Source: Hydnum rufescens UP504 (taxonomy: Eukaryota; Basidiomycota; Agaricomycetes; Cantharellales; Hydnaceae). Taken from it: a stretch of DNA of 64,000 nt. The notes below the pieces were generated by a model, which had not been told where the DNA came from, made no database searches, and worked only from the letters and a program-made list of their open reading frames with translations. This document shows, piece by piece, positions 11,838-26,624 of this stretch. Made by a program: the position numbers and the translations under genes. Numbering within the stretch: the first letter of the stretch is position 1; every line of letters begins with the position of its first letter. The DNA is taken from the NCBI GenBank assembly GCA_014904985.1, contig MU128960.1, forward strand, positions 186,001-250,000, given 5' to 3'.

Positions 11838-14800
11838 ATGACCTCTCGGTATCTCCTATCTCCGTCTAGGGTTAGGTTCTTCCCTGACATTTGTATCAAT
11901 CTAGGCTTGACCGCCTCCTCCTCCTTCTCGACACTGGGTCTTCCTCTGCTATTAGGGAGACTGCCGCGCGCCAGATCGCTCAGTTTGCTGCCAAGAATGT
12001 CGCCAAGGATGCCGGAGCTGACATTGTGTTTAAAGACCTGCCTTCTACAAGTACTCATATATGGCGGGGAACATCTTCAGAATGGTCAGACGTCATGGCT
12101 GTGGTCGGGAAGGTATGTCCCAGCAGCCTATGATTCCTGGCTTCCCTAAGCTTTCCGATTCGGTACATCCCAGATTCTTCCTTATTTACATTCGAAAACA
12201 TATGAGACACGCTCAGCAGCAACATCGGCTCTATCGCACATAAGCCAGATGACACCTCCCTGGGCTCCCCAGTACCCCGTTTCATCTCCAGAATCCTCCG
12301 ATCCCCCCATGCCCGCTCCCGATTTCCCCCTTTTTCTGTGGCACAATTATTAAAAACAGGGACACTATTGCTTTCGTCTTCTGGAACTGAATTCTCAGAA
12401 CCGGTGGCACTCGGCACCGCAGCAGAGGTAGCCCGTGCCCGAAGGGAAGCCATGAATCGAATTGGCCTTGGCTTCATGGATGGGGTGGACGATGACGGAC
12501 TTGAACTCGAGAAAGAGCTCGCTCATGATCCGGATGTTATGGACGAAGATAAGGAGCCCGAAGACGTGGAAATGTCACCTCGGGGCTCTGGTTCTCCGAA
12601 TGACAATCGGGCTTCCTCTGTTCATCTGCCTTTCGCAAAGCGCTCAGCTTCACCACCACGCAGGCCATCGAAGCTACAAGTTGAGACGGTGGCTCTTAAG
12701 ACGGAAGATGTTTCCTCGTCAGAAATGACCCCAATCGAGGGGACTCCCTCGGATTCCATTGGCGACCTTTCAGGCCTCTCTGCTCGCGAGCGGAATCGTC
12801 TCAAGCGAAAGCGAAAGCCTGGGAATTCGGCATTTGTCGGTGGCCCAGTAGGATCGAAGAATTCCACTCCCCAACCCCCACCTCCAAGCAAGTATGTGAC
12901 AATTTTTTGTACTCATGCTATCTGTGCAAATGCGTATCTGAACATGTGTCCTTCATTCTAGGATACGGGTTGTGAATGATGACGGTCCCAAAGCTCGCCC
13001 CGTAAAAGCCGAAATAAGCGAGAACGGTTCAGCGAAGCCGGCATCTTCTGAGAAAATTGTGATAGATCCTACGAAAGGAGGTCAAGTAGAGGCGAAAGAA
13101 AAGGCTGCTCAAGCCCTGGCACTCAACGTCTCAGAGGGAGTGTGGGTTTGGGAAGGCCTAGTCAACGTATTGCAGATCGACCTCTTCAGGTAATGGTGAT
13201 TTTGTGCGTATATCTCCCACAACTAACTGCTATGCCACCTGTAGTCCCAATTGGGAGGTCAGACATGGCGCCGCGTTAGCTCTACGAGAAATCATCAATG
13301 TGCGAGGAGCCTCAGGAGGCATGCGGGGTATGATATCTATCTTCATCTTGCATTTCGATGATTAACTCATTCTTATTCCTGCATTAGAGGGAGTCACCAG
13401 GGACGAGAATTACGTCCTTCACGAGAAATGGTGCAATGACCTGGCAGCCAAGTTTCTGTGCCTTTTTGTGCTCGACAGATTTTCAGATTTCGGGTCTGAT
13501 CCAGTATGTATGCAGTTTCTGTAGCTCTTCTCAATGTGTACTGACTGTCCCGTCCTGCTAGGTCGTGGCTCCCGTTCGAGAGACGGTCTCGCAAACGCTA
13601 GCAGCACTTCTGGTCCACATGCCACGCCGTTCAATTCTTCATGTTCACCGTGCTCTTTTGGAGATGATCCAGCTGGACCAAGAGATTGACAGCAAGGCCT
13701 TGAACGGGAGTCGCCAAGCTAAGGGGAAAGGGAAAGGGACCGAGCATGCTTGGCAGGTTCGTCATGCGGGTCTTGTCGGTATTAAATACGAGGTTGCTGT
13801 CCGCCCAGATCTCTTCGAGGACGAGGGGTATGGGGTCGATGTGCTTCGCGGTGTCGTGGATGCAGCTGTCTCTGGGTGAGTGCTTTGAACCCTTTCGCTG
13901 GGGATGAAACTACCCATCTAATCCGGTACGGGCAGTCTCTGTGGTCATGACGATGACGTGCGATCGGTGGCAGCAACATGCTTAACTCCTATCACCAAGC
14001 ATCTGATTGAACGTTTACCGGATGAAGTTGGACGAGTCCTGGAGGTCTTATGGGATTGTTTGAAAGACATCAAAGACGATCTTTCATCCAGCGTCGGGTT
14101 CGTCATGGATTTACTTGGTAATGAGCTTTCTTTCATTTTTGAGGAATGTTTTCACCCAACCTTGCTTCTCAGAGAAGTTGCTGTCGTTTGAACTAGTGAT
14201 TTCATCGCTAGCCAGTGCCAACTCCGCGTAAGTATTCGGATGTATCGTGGTAGTCTTGCGCTAACAATATGTTTGCCGAACTCAGACGTCCTCTATCACA
14301 CCTTGTTCCCGTCTTATTCCCGTTTTTTCGCCATGCCATCGCCAACGTGAGGTTGGCGGTTGTGCATGCGCTACATAACTTTTTATCGGTCCCAAATTTT
14401 CCAGATGACTGGATTACTCCGCCTACCCTGCGACTTCTCTTCCAAAATCTGGTCGTTGAGGAACGGTCCGATGTACGCGATCTAACCCTTCGAGCGTGGC
14501 GAACGGCTGTCCTCAGACTCACAGCCAACGAAGCGAGACTTCTCGATACCCTGGGTCCCCTGATCCGAGAGTGGTTTGAAGTAGTCATGACACCTCTTGG
14601 CACCCCCATAGACGGGAGACTTCTCTTCCATCATTCTCGAGTTGGTGCGGAACACGGGTACAACGTCGATAAGAACATGCTGGCACAGGACTTGTCCCTT
14701 GTTTCCACAGAGACTATCTTACGTGCACGGGTCATCGCTTCTCAGGCCCTTGCAATAGTGCTTTCGTTGTGGCCAGTTGAGGTGCCATCAGTATGTTTGG

Positions 14801-17800
14801 TGCATGTCTTCATCTGCTGACAGCTCATGTCTCTACAGGAGCAGTATGAAGTCTTCGGTATTCCCTTGGAATTCTACATGAATTCATCCAGCATGCTTCG
14901 GCAGTTCTTGACAGCCACCATTGTGCAAGAATGGGCTGCCGAATTTGATGCGATATCGCCGTCTCCAAGGTCTCTTAAGGCGACCTCTAAACTCGCCGGG
15001 GGGATGATCACTCGTTTTTTTTTGTTCCTTCAAACCGACCCTCCGAAATCATACCACGAGATGTATCTCGTCCTATCTCGAATATCGGCGGAATGTAGAG
15101 CGTTACTGAACTCTTTCGTCACCGATGCCAAGGTTCCGGCTACGCGCCTCCCGGAGCTCCCCACATCTATTGATACAAATGGCACCATCCAAGATGGTTT
15201 CACGATCGAGCTTGCGGAGAACGTTGTTGGCAACATGTTTGAGACATTGAAGGCTTTTGTCGCGCGGCATAAAAGGAAAGAATTACCTGCTCTCGAAGAG
15301 AAGCGTCGAAAAGTCGAATTCAGCATCCAACAATACACCGAAGTCAAGGAACAGCATGACGCAAGAGTGGCTGCCGCTGTAGCGGGTGCTCTCATTGCCC
15401 TTCGGGAAATGCCCCCCAAGCTCAATCCTGTAATCCGGAGCGTGATGAATGGCGTCAAGGTGCGCTTCCTCGGACTATCACTCTGATGTTCATTGTTAAC
15501 GTGCTTCCCCCGTTACCGATCTTCAGTCCGAGGAGAACGTCGACCTCCAAACGCGCGCGGCCCGCTCGATTGCCACTTTCGCATCCTTTTATGCCAACAA
15601 CACTACCTCCCATCCAAATCCCACCGACAAGATTGTTAAAAATTTGTGCACATTCATCTGTCAAGATGTTGACTACGCGCCGGTGTTCTCGGAATCCAAA
15701 AATCTACTGGATGGGATCCTCCTCGTGAAAAGGTCCGTACTCCCAATAGGAAAGCCAACGTTGAAAGTCAAGAGCAATGCGGAGAATGATGTATCGTCAC
15801 CAGTCTCCGGCTTCAAGTTGATCCGACGAGGCGCACAACTAGCACTGCGTGACATCGCCGCGAAACTGGGCGATCGCCTCTTCGATGCGTTGCCCGTCCT
15901 TTGGGAATGCATGGTGCAGCCAATGTTAGACGTGTACGGTGGGTATTTTCTCCAGGTGGAGACTTCATTTTCCTTGAACTCTCCCATACAATCAGGGTCT
16001 TCCTCGGAAGTCGAAGATAAAGAAAAAGAGCATGGTCAGGACATTGTAGACAGCCTCACTCTTCTTCATACTCTTGCTCCTACGTTCGATCCAATCCTTT
16101 ATCCCCGCCTCACCAAATTATTTCCTGCGGTTCTCAGTGGTCTCCGAAGTCGTTATGCTCTCTTGCGACAGTGTGCGGCTCAAAGCTTGGCGACGCTCTG
16201 CGATGTGATGACTGTCGATGCCATGCGACTTGTTGTTCAGGAAGTGGTTCCGTTGCTCGCCGATACCACCACCGTGAGGAATAGACAAGGAGCCATCGAA
16301 GTGATATATGGTGGGTAATCTTCGTGATTTTAGTCCGGGACCTTGTTTACACGTCACACCCCAGACATTGTGCAACTGTTAGATGTGAAAGCTTTACCCT
16401 ACATTATCTTCCTTATCGTCCCTGTACTTGGTCGCATGAGTGATCCTGATGATGATCTACGATTCCTGGCTACAAACACGTTTGCCTCTCTGGTGCAAGA
16501 TGGTTCCGTTGGAGGTATGCGATCTCTGCCACATCTCTCTGATAATTTCCCTGATTCCTCTTTCGTCATGAGGCCGGGTTACCCGACCCTCCGGGTTTCT
16601 CTGCTGAGCTTATGGCGCAAAGGGACAAAGAGCGAGAGTTCCTGACGCAGCTTCTGGACGGTAGCAAAGTCGAGACATATCATGTTCCAGTGCCTATCAA
16701 GGCAGAGTTACGAAGGTATCAGCAGGATGGGATCAACTGGTTGGCCTTCCTCGCAAAATATCAACTACATGGGATTCTCTGTGATGGTGAGAATCAATAT
16801 AGCAGTGCCATGGTGGTCGCTGACACTTCCTTCTCTCCCAAGACATGGGGCTGGGCAAGACCTTACAGTCAATCTGCATTCTGGCCGGCAAACATCATGA
16901 ACGAGCGGAGAAATATAAAGCGACTGAGTCTCCTGATTCAGCACCGCTACCATCATTGATTGTCTGCCCGCCGACCCTCGTCGGACACTGGTACCACGAA
17001 ATCCTCAAGTACACGGAAAACCTTCAACCCCTCATGTACGTCGGCAACATTCGGGAACGGGGGAAACTCGCCGTAAAACTGAGGATGTTCGATGTTGTGA
17101 TAACATCGTATGATGTTGTTCGCAATGACCTGACGACACTCAATAAGCATCATTGGTACTACTGCATTCTGGATGAAGGACACATCATCAAGAATGCCAA
17201 GGCAAAATTGACCAAGGCGGTGAAGACTATTCCAGCGTATCATCGGCTGATCCTCTCAGGCACCCCTATCCAGAACAATGTTCTCGAACTCTGGAGTCTA
17301 TTCGACTTTTTGATGCCAGGCTTCCTCGGTACGGAGTCTTTTTTCAATGAGCGGTTCGGGAAACCGATCACACAAAGCCGAGACAACAAGGCTTCCCCCA
17401 AAGTCCGTGACGCCGGTAAGAATGACTTGAGTTCCATGGGCTTACACTTTATTTCCTAATGATGCCCTTCAGCCACGCTCGCCCTGGAGGCACTGCACAA
17501 ACAAGTCTTGCCGTTCCTTCTGCGACGACTCAAGGAGGATGTCTTGAACGATCTGCCACCCAAGATTATCCAAGACTACTATTGCGATCTCTCCGACCTC
17601 CAGAAGCAGCTTTACGATGCGTACGCCAGCTCTCAGGCCAGGCTTTCCGCGGAAGTTGCAGTCCAGAAAGGGGAAAGCGCACCAGAGAGCACCGGACAAA
17701 AGCATGTTTTCCAGTCGTTGCAGTACCTGCGCAAAATTTGCAATCACCCCGCTCTTGTACTCAAGGATGCGGCGGCGATCGAGAGCTTGAGGGCCCCAGA

Positions 17801-18689
17801 TAGTGGAGTGGTCAATGTTCGCGACGTCAAGCATGCCCCCAAACTGGAGGCTCTCCGGTGAGATCATTCTTTATGTGGAGAATTATTGTTTCCTCATCTC
17901 CTTCACAGGCAACTTCTGACGGATTGCGGCGTGGGATCCGTACCAACGGATTCCAAGGATCAGGATGCAACCCTGGACGCTGCAGAAAGCACAATATCAC
18001 AACATCGGGTCCTTATTTTCTGTCAGATGAAACAAATGCTTGACATCATCGAAACGGATTTGTTTCGACCGCTAATGCCGTCGGTGACTTACATGCGCCT
18101 GGATGGCACCACCGATGCGAACAAGCGACATGCCATCGTGGAGACTTTCAACGCCGATCCTAGCATCGACTGTCTTTTGCTGACGACTCACGTCGGAGGG
18201 CTCGGTCTTACTCTGACGGGAGCCGACACCGTTATCTTTGTGGAACATGACTGGAATCCGATGAAGGATTTGCAAGCAATGGACCGAGCACATCGCCTGG
18301 GGCAGAAAAAGGTTGTCAACGTTTATCGACTGATTACAAAAGGCACCTTGGAGGAAAAGATAATGGGGTATATTTCCACGTTCCCCTCTTTGATCCGTTC
18401 CGTGTCCTGACCGTACTGCTTTGCCAGTCTGCAACGGTTCAAATTAAATATTGCCAATTCAGTCATCACCCAACAAAACTCGGGTCTTGCATCTATGGAT
18501 ACTGACTTGGTATTAGATCTGTTCAAACGAACAACAGACGAGGAAGATGCGGCTGCCAAGAAGAAGCAGACGCCAGAGGGACGTGTTACGCAGAAAAGTG
18601 TATTGGAGGGGTTAGAGGATCTTCCTGCCGAAGACGAGTATAATTTTGATCTTTCGACCTTCCTTGGGACACTGGAGCGGCCAGCTTAA
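11838..18689 (+). CDS. MOT1: MOT1/BTAF1 TBP-associated Snf2 ATPase, one apparent frameshift
   Basis: ATP-driven remover of TBP from promoter DNA. The first exon is only 11 nt (11838-11848), with intron 11849-11904, giving MTSRLDRLLLLLDTGSS, the typical Mot1 start. A long HEAT-repeat region follows (about 12000-16600, many introns). The Snf2 ATPase then shows MGLGKTLQS (Walker A, 16845), LDEGHIIKN (DEAD/H box, near 17170), LSGTPIQNN, PFLLRRLKEDVL, and helicase motifs V-VI (LLTTHVGGLGLTLTGAD and DRAHRLGQKK, near 18180-18310). The C-terminal bridge ends at TAA 18687-18689. Near 12331-12335 a run of five Ts breaks the frame; six would join DFPLF to SVAQLLKTG. The gene is essential in yeast, so a real null is unlikely here and sequence error is the better explanation. 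Confidence 0.93.
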
Positions 18690-18959
18690 TTCTGTTTATT
18701 CGCATTCACCTGTATGTATTTATTGGCACACCCATCTCGGATGAAGAGGCGAAAGCTTTCCAGAAGTAGCGTCCGCAGTGGTAGAATCTGTAAGTCTCGA
18801 AGTTACCCTTGCTGCCTCTGGGCGCTTAGGGGCGTTCCGGGGTTAAGACGCTGTTTAGTCTTTGGCTCCGCTCCAGGAAAGAAATTGCCGCCCGGAAACC
18901 GGCAACTACTTCGGGAATTGCCGGTTTGAGCCTGAGACTGAGAGTTTGTACCTTGCCCC

Positions 18960-21564
<2,605 letters not shown>

Positions 21565-22339
21565 ATGTGTATACCATGTAATAAAATTCGGAGGGAATAT
21601 CGATGAACCGTGGATTTAATACCTGTGATGGGCACTAGCAGTGTAGCGCGATACTCGTCAACATATAGGATCAAGAGCCCTGTTGACCGGCACAAGTGTG
21701 AAGACCTGAGGCTTTATCAACGCCCATGGGGTCATTAGCACATCCACCTGTGTTTCCTTCTTTCGTGCCGATCAAGTGTCGTGGAGTGTTTACACAGCAT
21801 TGTACTTATAGCCACTGTCAAGAGAACTCATCCCATCAAGTCGGTTTCCGCTAGCTCCCTCCGCCCCTGCGAATTTCCTGCCTTCGGCGCTATATTTAGA
21901 ACTTCTATCAACTTCGTATTACTGAAATATGTTACTGTCTCCGGATGCAGATTACTACTCGCCGATGCTGCTACCTTGGTCATTCGACTTGTTGTCTCTA
22001 GCTTACGTCTGCGGGATTCACTGGTAATGCTGCATTATAAAAACTCTGTTGCAAATCCCCATCACCCGACCGAGCCAGAAGGACCACACTGAAATTGCAA
22101 ATAAAGATTGGCTTGCAGTACGCGTCGTCGGATGAGGGTCATCGGTGTGGATGGGTCCGTCAAGGCGCCTTTCCGAATTTTAGGAGGATTCGAGCAGTCG
22201 GATGGACCTTGTGAGCCAGTACGTGCGCTATAAAACAAGGCCACCAGTGTTACCATCTAAATTACTACAAATCCCCGACTCTTACGTTTACGTAAGAGAG
22301 GGTTTTAGAGGGAATTTCGTCGTCACGAGACCACTTTCG
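21565..22339. other. Intergenic, no gene recognised
   Basis: Downstream of SDH1. Only short ORFs without coding signature. A short palindrome-like word (TTACGTTTACGTAA) lies at about 22282-22295, just before the minisatellite. Confidence 0.4.
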
Positions 22340-22484
22340 ATGTCCATGGCTGTGTGTCCATGGCTGTGTGTCCGTCCATGGCTGTCCGTCCATGGCTGTC
22401 CGTCCATGGCTGTCCGTCCATGGCTGTCCGTCCATGGCTGTCCGTCCATGGCTGTGCATCTATGGCTGTGTGTCCACGGCTGTG
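22340..22484. repeat. 14-bp tandem repeat (minisatellite)
   Basis: About ten head-to-tail copies built around CCATGGCTGTCCGT. The six central copies are nearly perfect 14-mers; the outer copies vary (TGTGTGT, TGCATCT, CACGG versions). Each core contains the palindrome CCATGG. Because 14 is not a multiple of three, all three frames are open through it on both strands, which creates spurious ORFs. Confidence 0.92.
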
Positions 22485-22528
22485 TAGTTATTAGTGCTCT
22501 GTATCTCAAGGTCCTCATCATCTCTAAC

Positions 22529-22839
22529 ATGGGCCACAACAAGGCGGAGGAGGAACTGCTGGTCTCGCCGGGCTCAGAGTCTTCCTACTCTCGGGGTTTG
22601 CCTTAGCAGACAGGTCTACATCTCTCCCATCACCATTGACGAAAGCCATGTCTTTCGACACATGCCTCAAGCTTCATTTTCACTTTTGTCTCCGGATGCA
22701 TCTTTCCTCCCCACCCCACGGCGCCTCTTCATATGAGGACAATGAATTAAACTATCTCCTCAAGCAAATGGGACTTTATGAACCAGATGAGAGGCTTCCG
22801 GAGCTACTTGATCCACAATGGGATTCGCCTTTCGGCTGA
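22529..22839 (+). pseudogene. Unknown short coding-like sequence with a frameshift
   Basis: The ATG at 22529 begins MGHNKAEEELLVSPGSESS and runs to ...YSRGLP. The frame then switches near 22601-22605 to LADRSTSLPSPLTKAMSFD and continues through YEDNELNYLLKQMGLYEPDE to a stop at 22837-22839. The switch is cured by one extra T, like the other frame breaks in this window. The peptide is hydrophilic with no signal peptide. I do not recognise the family. It could be a small real gene hit by a sequence error, or a decayed fragment. Confidence 0.35.
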
Positions 22840-23493
22840 GAAGTCTTGTGATGAACTATGACCCAGTGCTGTGTGTACCCCATCTTCTACACCAATGACA
22901 GCCATCTTCCTAAACTTGGCCTGAAATCAGTTTCCACTCAGATTCTTAGCGACCCACCAAGAACTGCTTGTATTTTAAGACTGTAAATTCTCTTGTGATC
23001 ATAAACACTACTAGTATTCAAGGGCACCTCAAATAGAAGCAGTGCTGATGATAGTGGTAGGATGCAAGAGAAAAACTGAGTAAAATCAACAGAGTACTAG
23101 CAAAGGTCCAAACAGCCGCAGTCGGGGATTGGCGCTTGTCGCCGCTACCGATTTATTAGTGCCTACCCTGTTTTCTGCCCTTGATATCAATTTACTGTAA
23201 TATTTCAAACCGTCACAGCCATTAGCGAAACCAATTCTCCTTACCCCCCAGTAAATGGTCCTGGGGGCGAAGAGGACAATATCAATATTCGATTGCTTCG
23301 TGGTCGGGCGCTGACACTTCCTATGTCACGCATGGCCAGCAAGGCTGAACGCAATGGGGCAGGGCATCCCAAAAATAGTGCAAATCTTGTTCATCTAAAA
23401 AAAGATTGTATAGGGCGCGTCAGGTATAAGAACTTTCAAACGAGCCTTTCTCCTCCCCCAGTCATCCACCCCCTCTCAGGCGAAAAAGGAACA
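22840..23493. other. Intergenic, no gene recognised
   Basis: About 650 bp. No convincing ORF or repeat. The last 100 bp are the likely promoter of the small secreted protein at 23494. Confidence 0.4.
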
Positions 23494-23873
23494 ATGCGTT
23501 TCTCTTCCTCCATCGTCATCGCGTCTCTTCTCGTTGTCGCCAGCTCTGCGGCTCCCAGCGTGACCTCGTCGTCGGTCTCGTCCGCTCCTTGATTTTGAAC
23601 TGGTTTGTTGTACTGATCCCTCTTCTGTAGCAAATCGTCAGTCTCCCATAGCTCGACCTCGTTGGTCACCCGCACTGCTTCCGGCTCGCATCCCAAGTCT
23701 ACCTCGAACATCACGTCCACCACGTCCACCCAGTCCGGAAACGCCAGCTCCACGTCCTCGAGCGCCCCGTCTTCGACATCGAAAAAGGCCGGTGCAGAGC
23801 TGCGTTATGCTGCCAGCGGAGCCGGCTTGGCTGCCGTTCTCGCCGTGCTTGGCCTTGCCTCTGCCTTGTACTG
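23494..23873 (+). CDS. Small Ser/Thr-rich GPI-type secreted protein
   Basis: ATG at 23494 gives MRFSSSIVIASLLVVASSAAP, a clear signal peptide. The first exon runs into a stop unless spliced. A GTCCGC donor near 23580 and a CTGTAG acceptor near 23630 join it in frame to SSVSHSSTSLVTRTASGSHPK. The mature part is Ser/Thr/Asn-rich with N-glycosylation sequons (SNIT, GNAS). The C-terminus is Lys-Ala then small hydrophobic residues (GAGLAAVLAVLGLASALY), a good GPI-anchor signal. About 110 residues. Expected at the plasma membrane or in the wall; no enzymatic role visible. The splice choice is inferred. Confidence 0.6.
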
Positions 23874-23975
23874 ATAAGGACAGGTGGACACCGAATATAC
23901 GGAGATGCAATTCATGGTGAGGTTCCACTTTTTCTCAATCTGTGGCCCTACAGAAAAGAAAAAGTTGTGGCACTC

Positions 23976-24239
23976 ATGCATCCACTATATTACAGCTCGA
24001 CCATTTTGACCCTATGCCTCCCTCTGACCCTCGCCCTTCGTTTGCCAACACCTACACTCTTTGATTGCGGGGGATATACCTCTTCGGGAAATTCTATATA
24101 TACTACATACGCATCTCCTTTATTAGTGATTGACAACATTGCGTTTCTTCATACCCCGTTCTCGTCGCTACAGAGTGCATGTGAAGGTCCTACTACGAGT
24201 GACCCAATTTGCAAGATTGAGATCCACCAGGCCCTCTAA
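23976..24239 (+). CDS. Putative small secreted protein
   Basis: ORF of about 87 residues with the first ATG at 23976. MHPLYYSSTILTLCLPLTLA looks like a signal peptide, then a mature part with Cys at three positions and ending CKIEIHQAL. No intron is needed. Nothing about the family is recognisable, and it begins only about 100 bp after the preceding gene's stop, inside what could be its 3' UTR. It may be a small effector-like protein or a chance ORF. Confidence 0.3.
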   Translation: MHPLYYSSTILTLCLPLTLALRLPTPTLFDCGGYTSSGNSIYTTYASPLLVIDNIAFLHTPFSSLQSACEGPTTSDPICKIEIHQAL

Positions 24240-25868
24240 CACCAACGATGCTGCCCACAGTTCCCTGACAATATGCTGGCGATGAGCGCCCGGGCACTCC
24301 GTCTCGATTTACTGTTACCATCGACATTAGGGGTGATAAATTACTCTAGTAATTACAAACTTGAGGTGATAGCATGAGACCACACCTTTCCTATCAATAC
24401 TCGCAAAAACAAACGTATCACAAGGTATAGGGTAGCCTACATTCTAAAAAGTGGTGGAAATTGGCAGGTGACCTCGAGGAGGTCTGTTTGACCACCTCTA
24501 ATGAAATATAGTGAGGTTGATGCCATTTCAGGGAGGGTCTAGCTCCTTCGAGGGAGGCTGAGAATATTCATAACCATGTAATTGAATTGGTTATCGCTTT
24601 GTTGCCGAGTGGGCCTCGTACTAGCACCAAATAAAACTAGATATTGTGGGTTACCCTGAGTCTGGGAGGGATGAAATTTGGAAGCCTCGTCTTTGCTGTG
24701 GTGTTTTGAGGTCATCCCTTGGAAAGTGACAAGCACGCATCATCTTAACATCAGGTGATCACAATAATTCGGTCTAGCAGTCATTTTCTGTCCTACACTC
24801 ACAGTCATGGCCATACTTGCTTGACAGCGCAAGCGAGCCTGGGATTGACCTGTCAATAAATCTATAGTCCTCGCCATGAGAAATTGATGGGAAATTAAAC
24901 AAACATGGCACTTGCTCAAAGCAGAAAGACTACCTGGTCGCATACAATCCGCCTGCTGAATCCAAGTGCAACAGCTCAGAGGATCAAGATTGAGCGAACC
25001 AAGATTTCTTGAAAGAGACAATGCAAGTTTGTCGGTGGGTAGGACCACAGGAGTAGAACATGAGTGCGTGGGGGGATCAATAGAGTGGAACACACCAATC
25101 CAGTCGTTATATGGCTATATGGCGGGCTATTACCGCAAGGATGCATTCCATGACACAGGCGTCCTGTTGCTCCCTCGATAGCGGAGGGCCGACGTTTCCT
25201 TTGCGGGTGGCGCCTAGCGCTTCAGATCACGTGAGTATCTTGCGAACCACCACTGGCTTGCGCAACAAGATACCATTTGGAAAGTTGTGTTGTGTGTGAG
25301 GATACGCGCAGCGATGGCGAGGGATCTGCCAGATGATGATCTCAATTTCGGCAGTGTCCAAAAGTTGAGTGCCGACACCCAGAGCAGAGTATTCCTTCGA
25401 TAGCACTAGCCTCGATCACACGAAACATCACTGGGCCTTACTTTTCCCCACCCACCGTCAGCACTGGACTACTTCCATACTTATTCGGGTCAACTCCAAA
25501 CAGGATCAGCTTTGGGCGGTTCGGGTCACGTGATGGCGGCAAGCCCCGCTTCCCCAGGCACACCCTAAGCGCCCGAAACATTGGCAAGAAAGTCGATTCA
25601 TCGTTTCAATTTCGAGATGTCTTGCTTCTTTCCACACCGCAATCAAAATAGTCTATCTCCTCAAAAAAAAGCCAGAAACCAGCGGTAGTTTGGAGAGCCG
25701 TACGTAAACACGGAATTTGTACATAGCTGTCACAAAATTTTCCATATAAGGTAAGCCCGAATTTGAAACACGGACGCTTGGATTCTGATCGAGGAGGAAG
25801 CACCTATATATTTATAGTCAGTATCATCCAATCATTTCTCTGTCTTCCTCGTCACTCACAAGGAAAAT
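24240..25868. other. Long intergenic stretch, nothing recognised
   Basis: About 1.6 kb without coding character in any frame. AT-rich segment near 24330-24440. The last 130 bp, with TATATATTTATA-like words at 25804-25817, are the likely core promoter of the next gene. Confidence 0.4.
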
Positions 25869-26434
25869 ATGCGGTTCGCTTCGGTCTTCACCGTCGCCCT
25901 CAATGTCCTGCTCGCTCTGACAGTGATACAAAGGACAGGCGCGGTCGCGACCCCAAGGTGCTGCGTTTTCAACTCGAACATCCTGGTATACTCTGCTCAC
26001 CATGCCTTGCCCATCTACCTAGTGGTGTCCCTGCGACAGAAACCACGCCCACAACCACTGTCACTGACACTACTCCCCTGACTGGCCCACCCAGATCGTC
26101 CGTACCCGCTCCCGTCTCTTCCTCATTACCCCCAGACGAATCCAGTACCTCGACCGACACGGACACATACACGGACACATACACGGACACGGACACATAT
26201 ACGGACACATACACGGACACAGACACATACTCGGACACACTCACAGACACAGACACATTGACACCATCACGCACCACGCCCACGCCCACGCCCGCGACCC
26301 CGACCTCGGCCAGGCCCACGACCACGACCACGACTTCGCGCAGCGGCGCCACATCCCTCATGATTGCGGGGAACAGCGCGGCTTACGCTGCCCTCGTTCT
26401 GGGTGCCCTCGGCGCCGTTGCGGTTATGTCGTAA
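25869..26434 (+). CDS. Mucin-like Thr/Asp/Tyr-repeat secreted protein, probably GPI-anchored
   Basis: ATG at 25869 gives MRFASVFTVALNVLLALTVI, a signal peptide. The exon ends ...GAVATP and is joined by a GT...CTAG intron (about 25955-26020) to SGVPATETTPTTTVTDTTP in frame. The mature region holds a short-period tandem repeat, T-D-T-Y-T-D (26155-26265), then Thr/Pro-rich sequence. The C-terminus (GNSAAYAALVLGALGAVAVM) fits a GPI signal. The design suggests an O-glycosylated wall or plasma-membrane stalk protein. The repeat invites length variation between strains. Confidence 0.65.
26155..26265 (+). repeat. Coding tandem repeat, ACGGACACATAC unit
   Basis: Degenerate 12-bp units (and 6-bp halves such as ACGGACAC and ACATAC) repeated in frame inside the mucin-like gene and translating to T-D-T-Y. 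Unit changes are mostly synonymous or swap Y/L/S, so selection may keep the peptide pattern. Confidence 0.8.
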
Positions 26435-26624
26435 GGAAGTGCGAAATCCAAAACGGGAAAGGCCAATTATGGAACCGAATTGATTTCGTACTCGCTATAC
26501 TCAGGAGTTGTCCGGCTCCCCGTGATGTCTTCTTCTTTTTTTTCAACTTTCCGCAGCGCTCATCTATGGACAATTACAAAAGAGAGTCAAATACCGGGAC
26601 AATTGCCCTCGGTATATCACATTG

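Noticed and set aside
22265..22606. Several repetitive Trp/Asp- or Cys-rich ORFs across the 14-bp repeat
   Set aside because: A 14-bp unit opens all frames on both strands; these are artefacts of the repeat.
25969..26361. Minus-strand Val/Ser repeat ORF opposite the mucin-like gene
   Set aside because: Mirror of the tandem repeat; the plus strand has a signal peptide, a good intron and a GPI-type tail.
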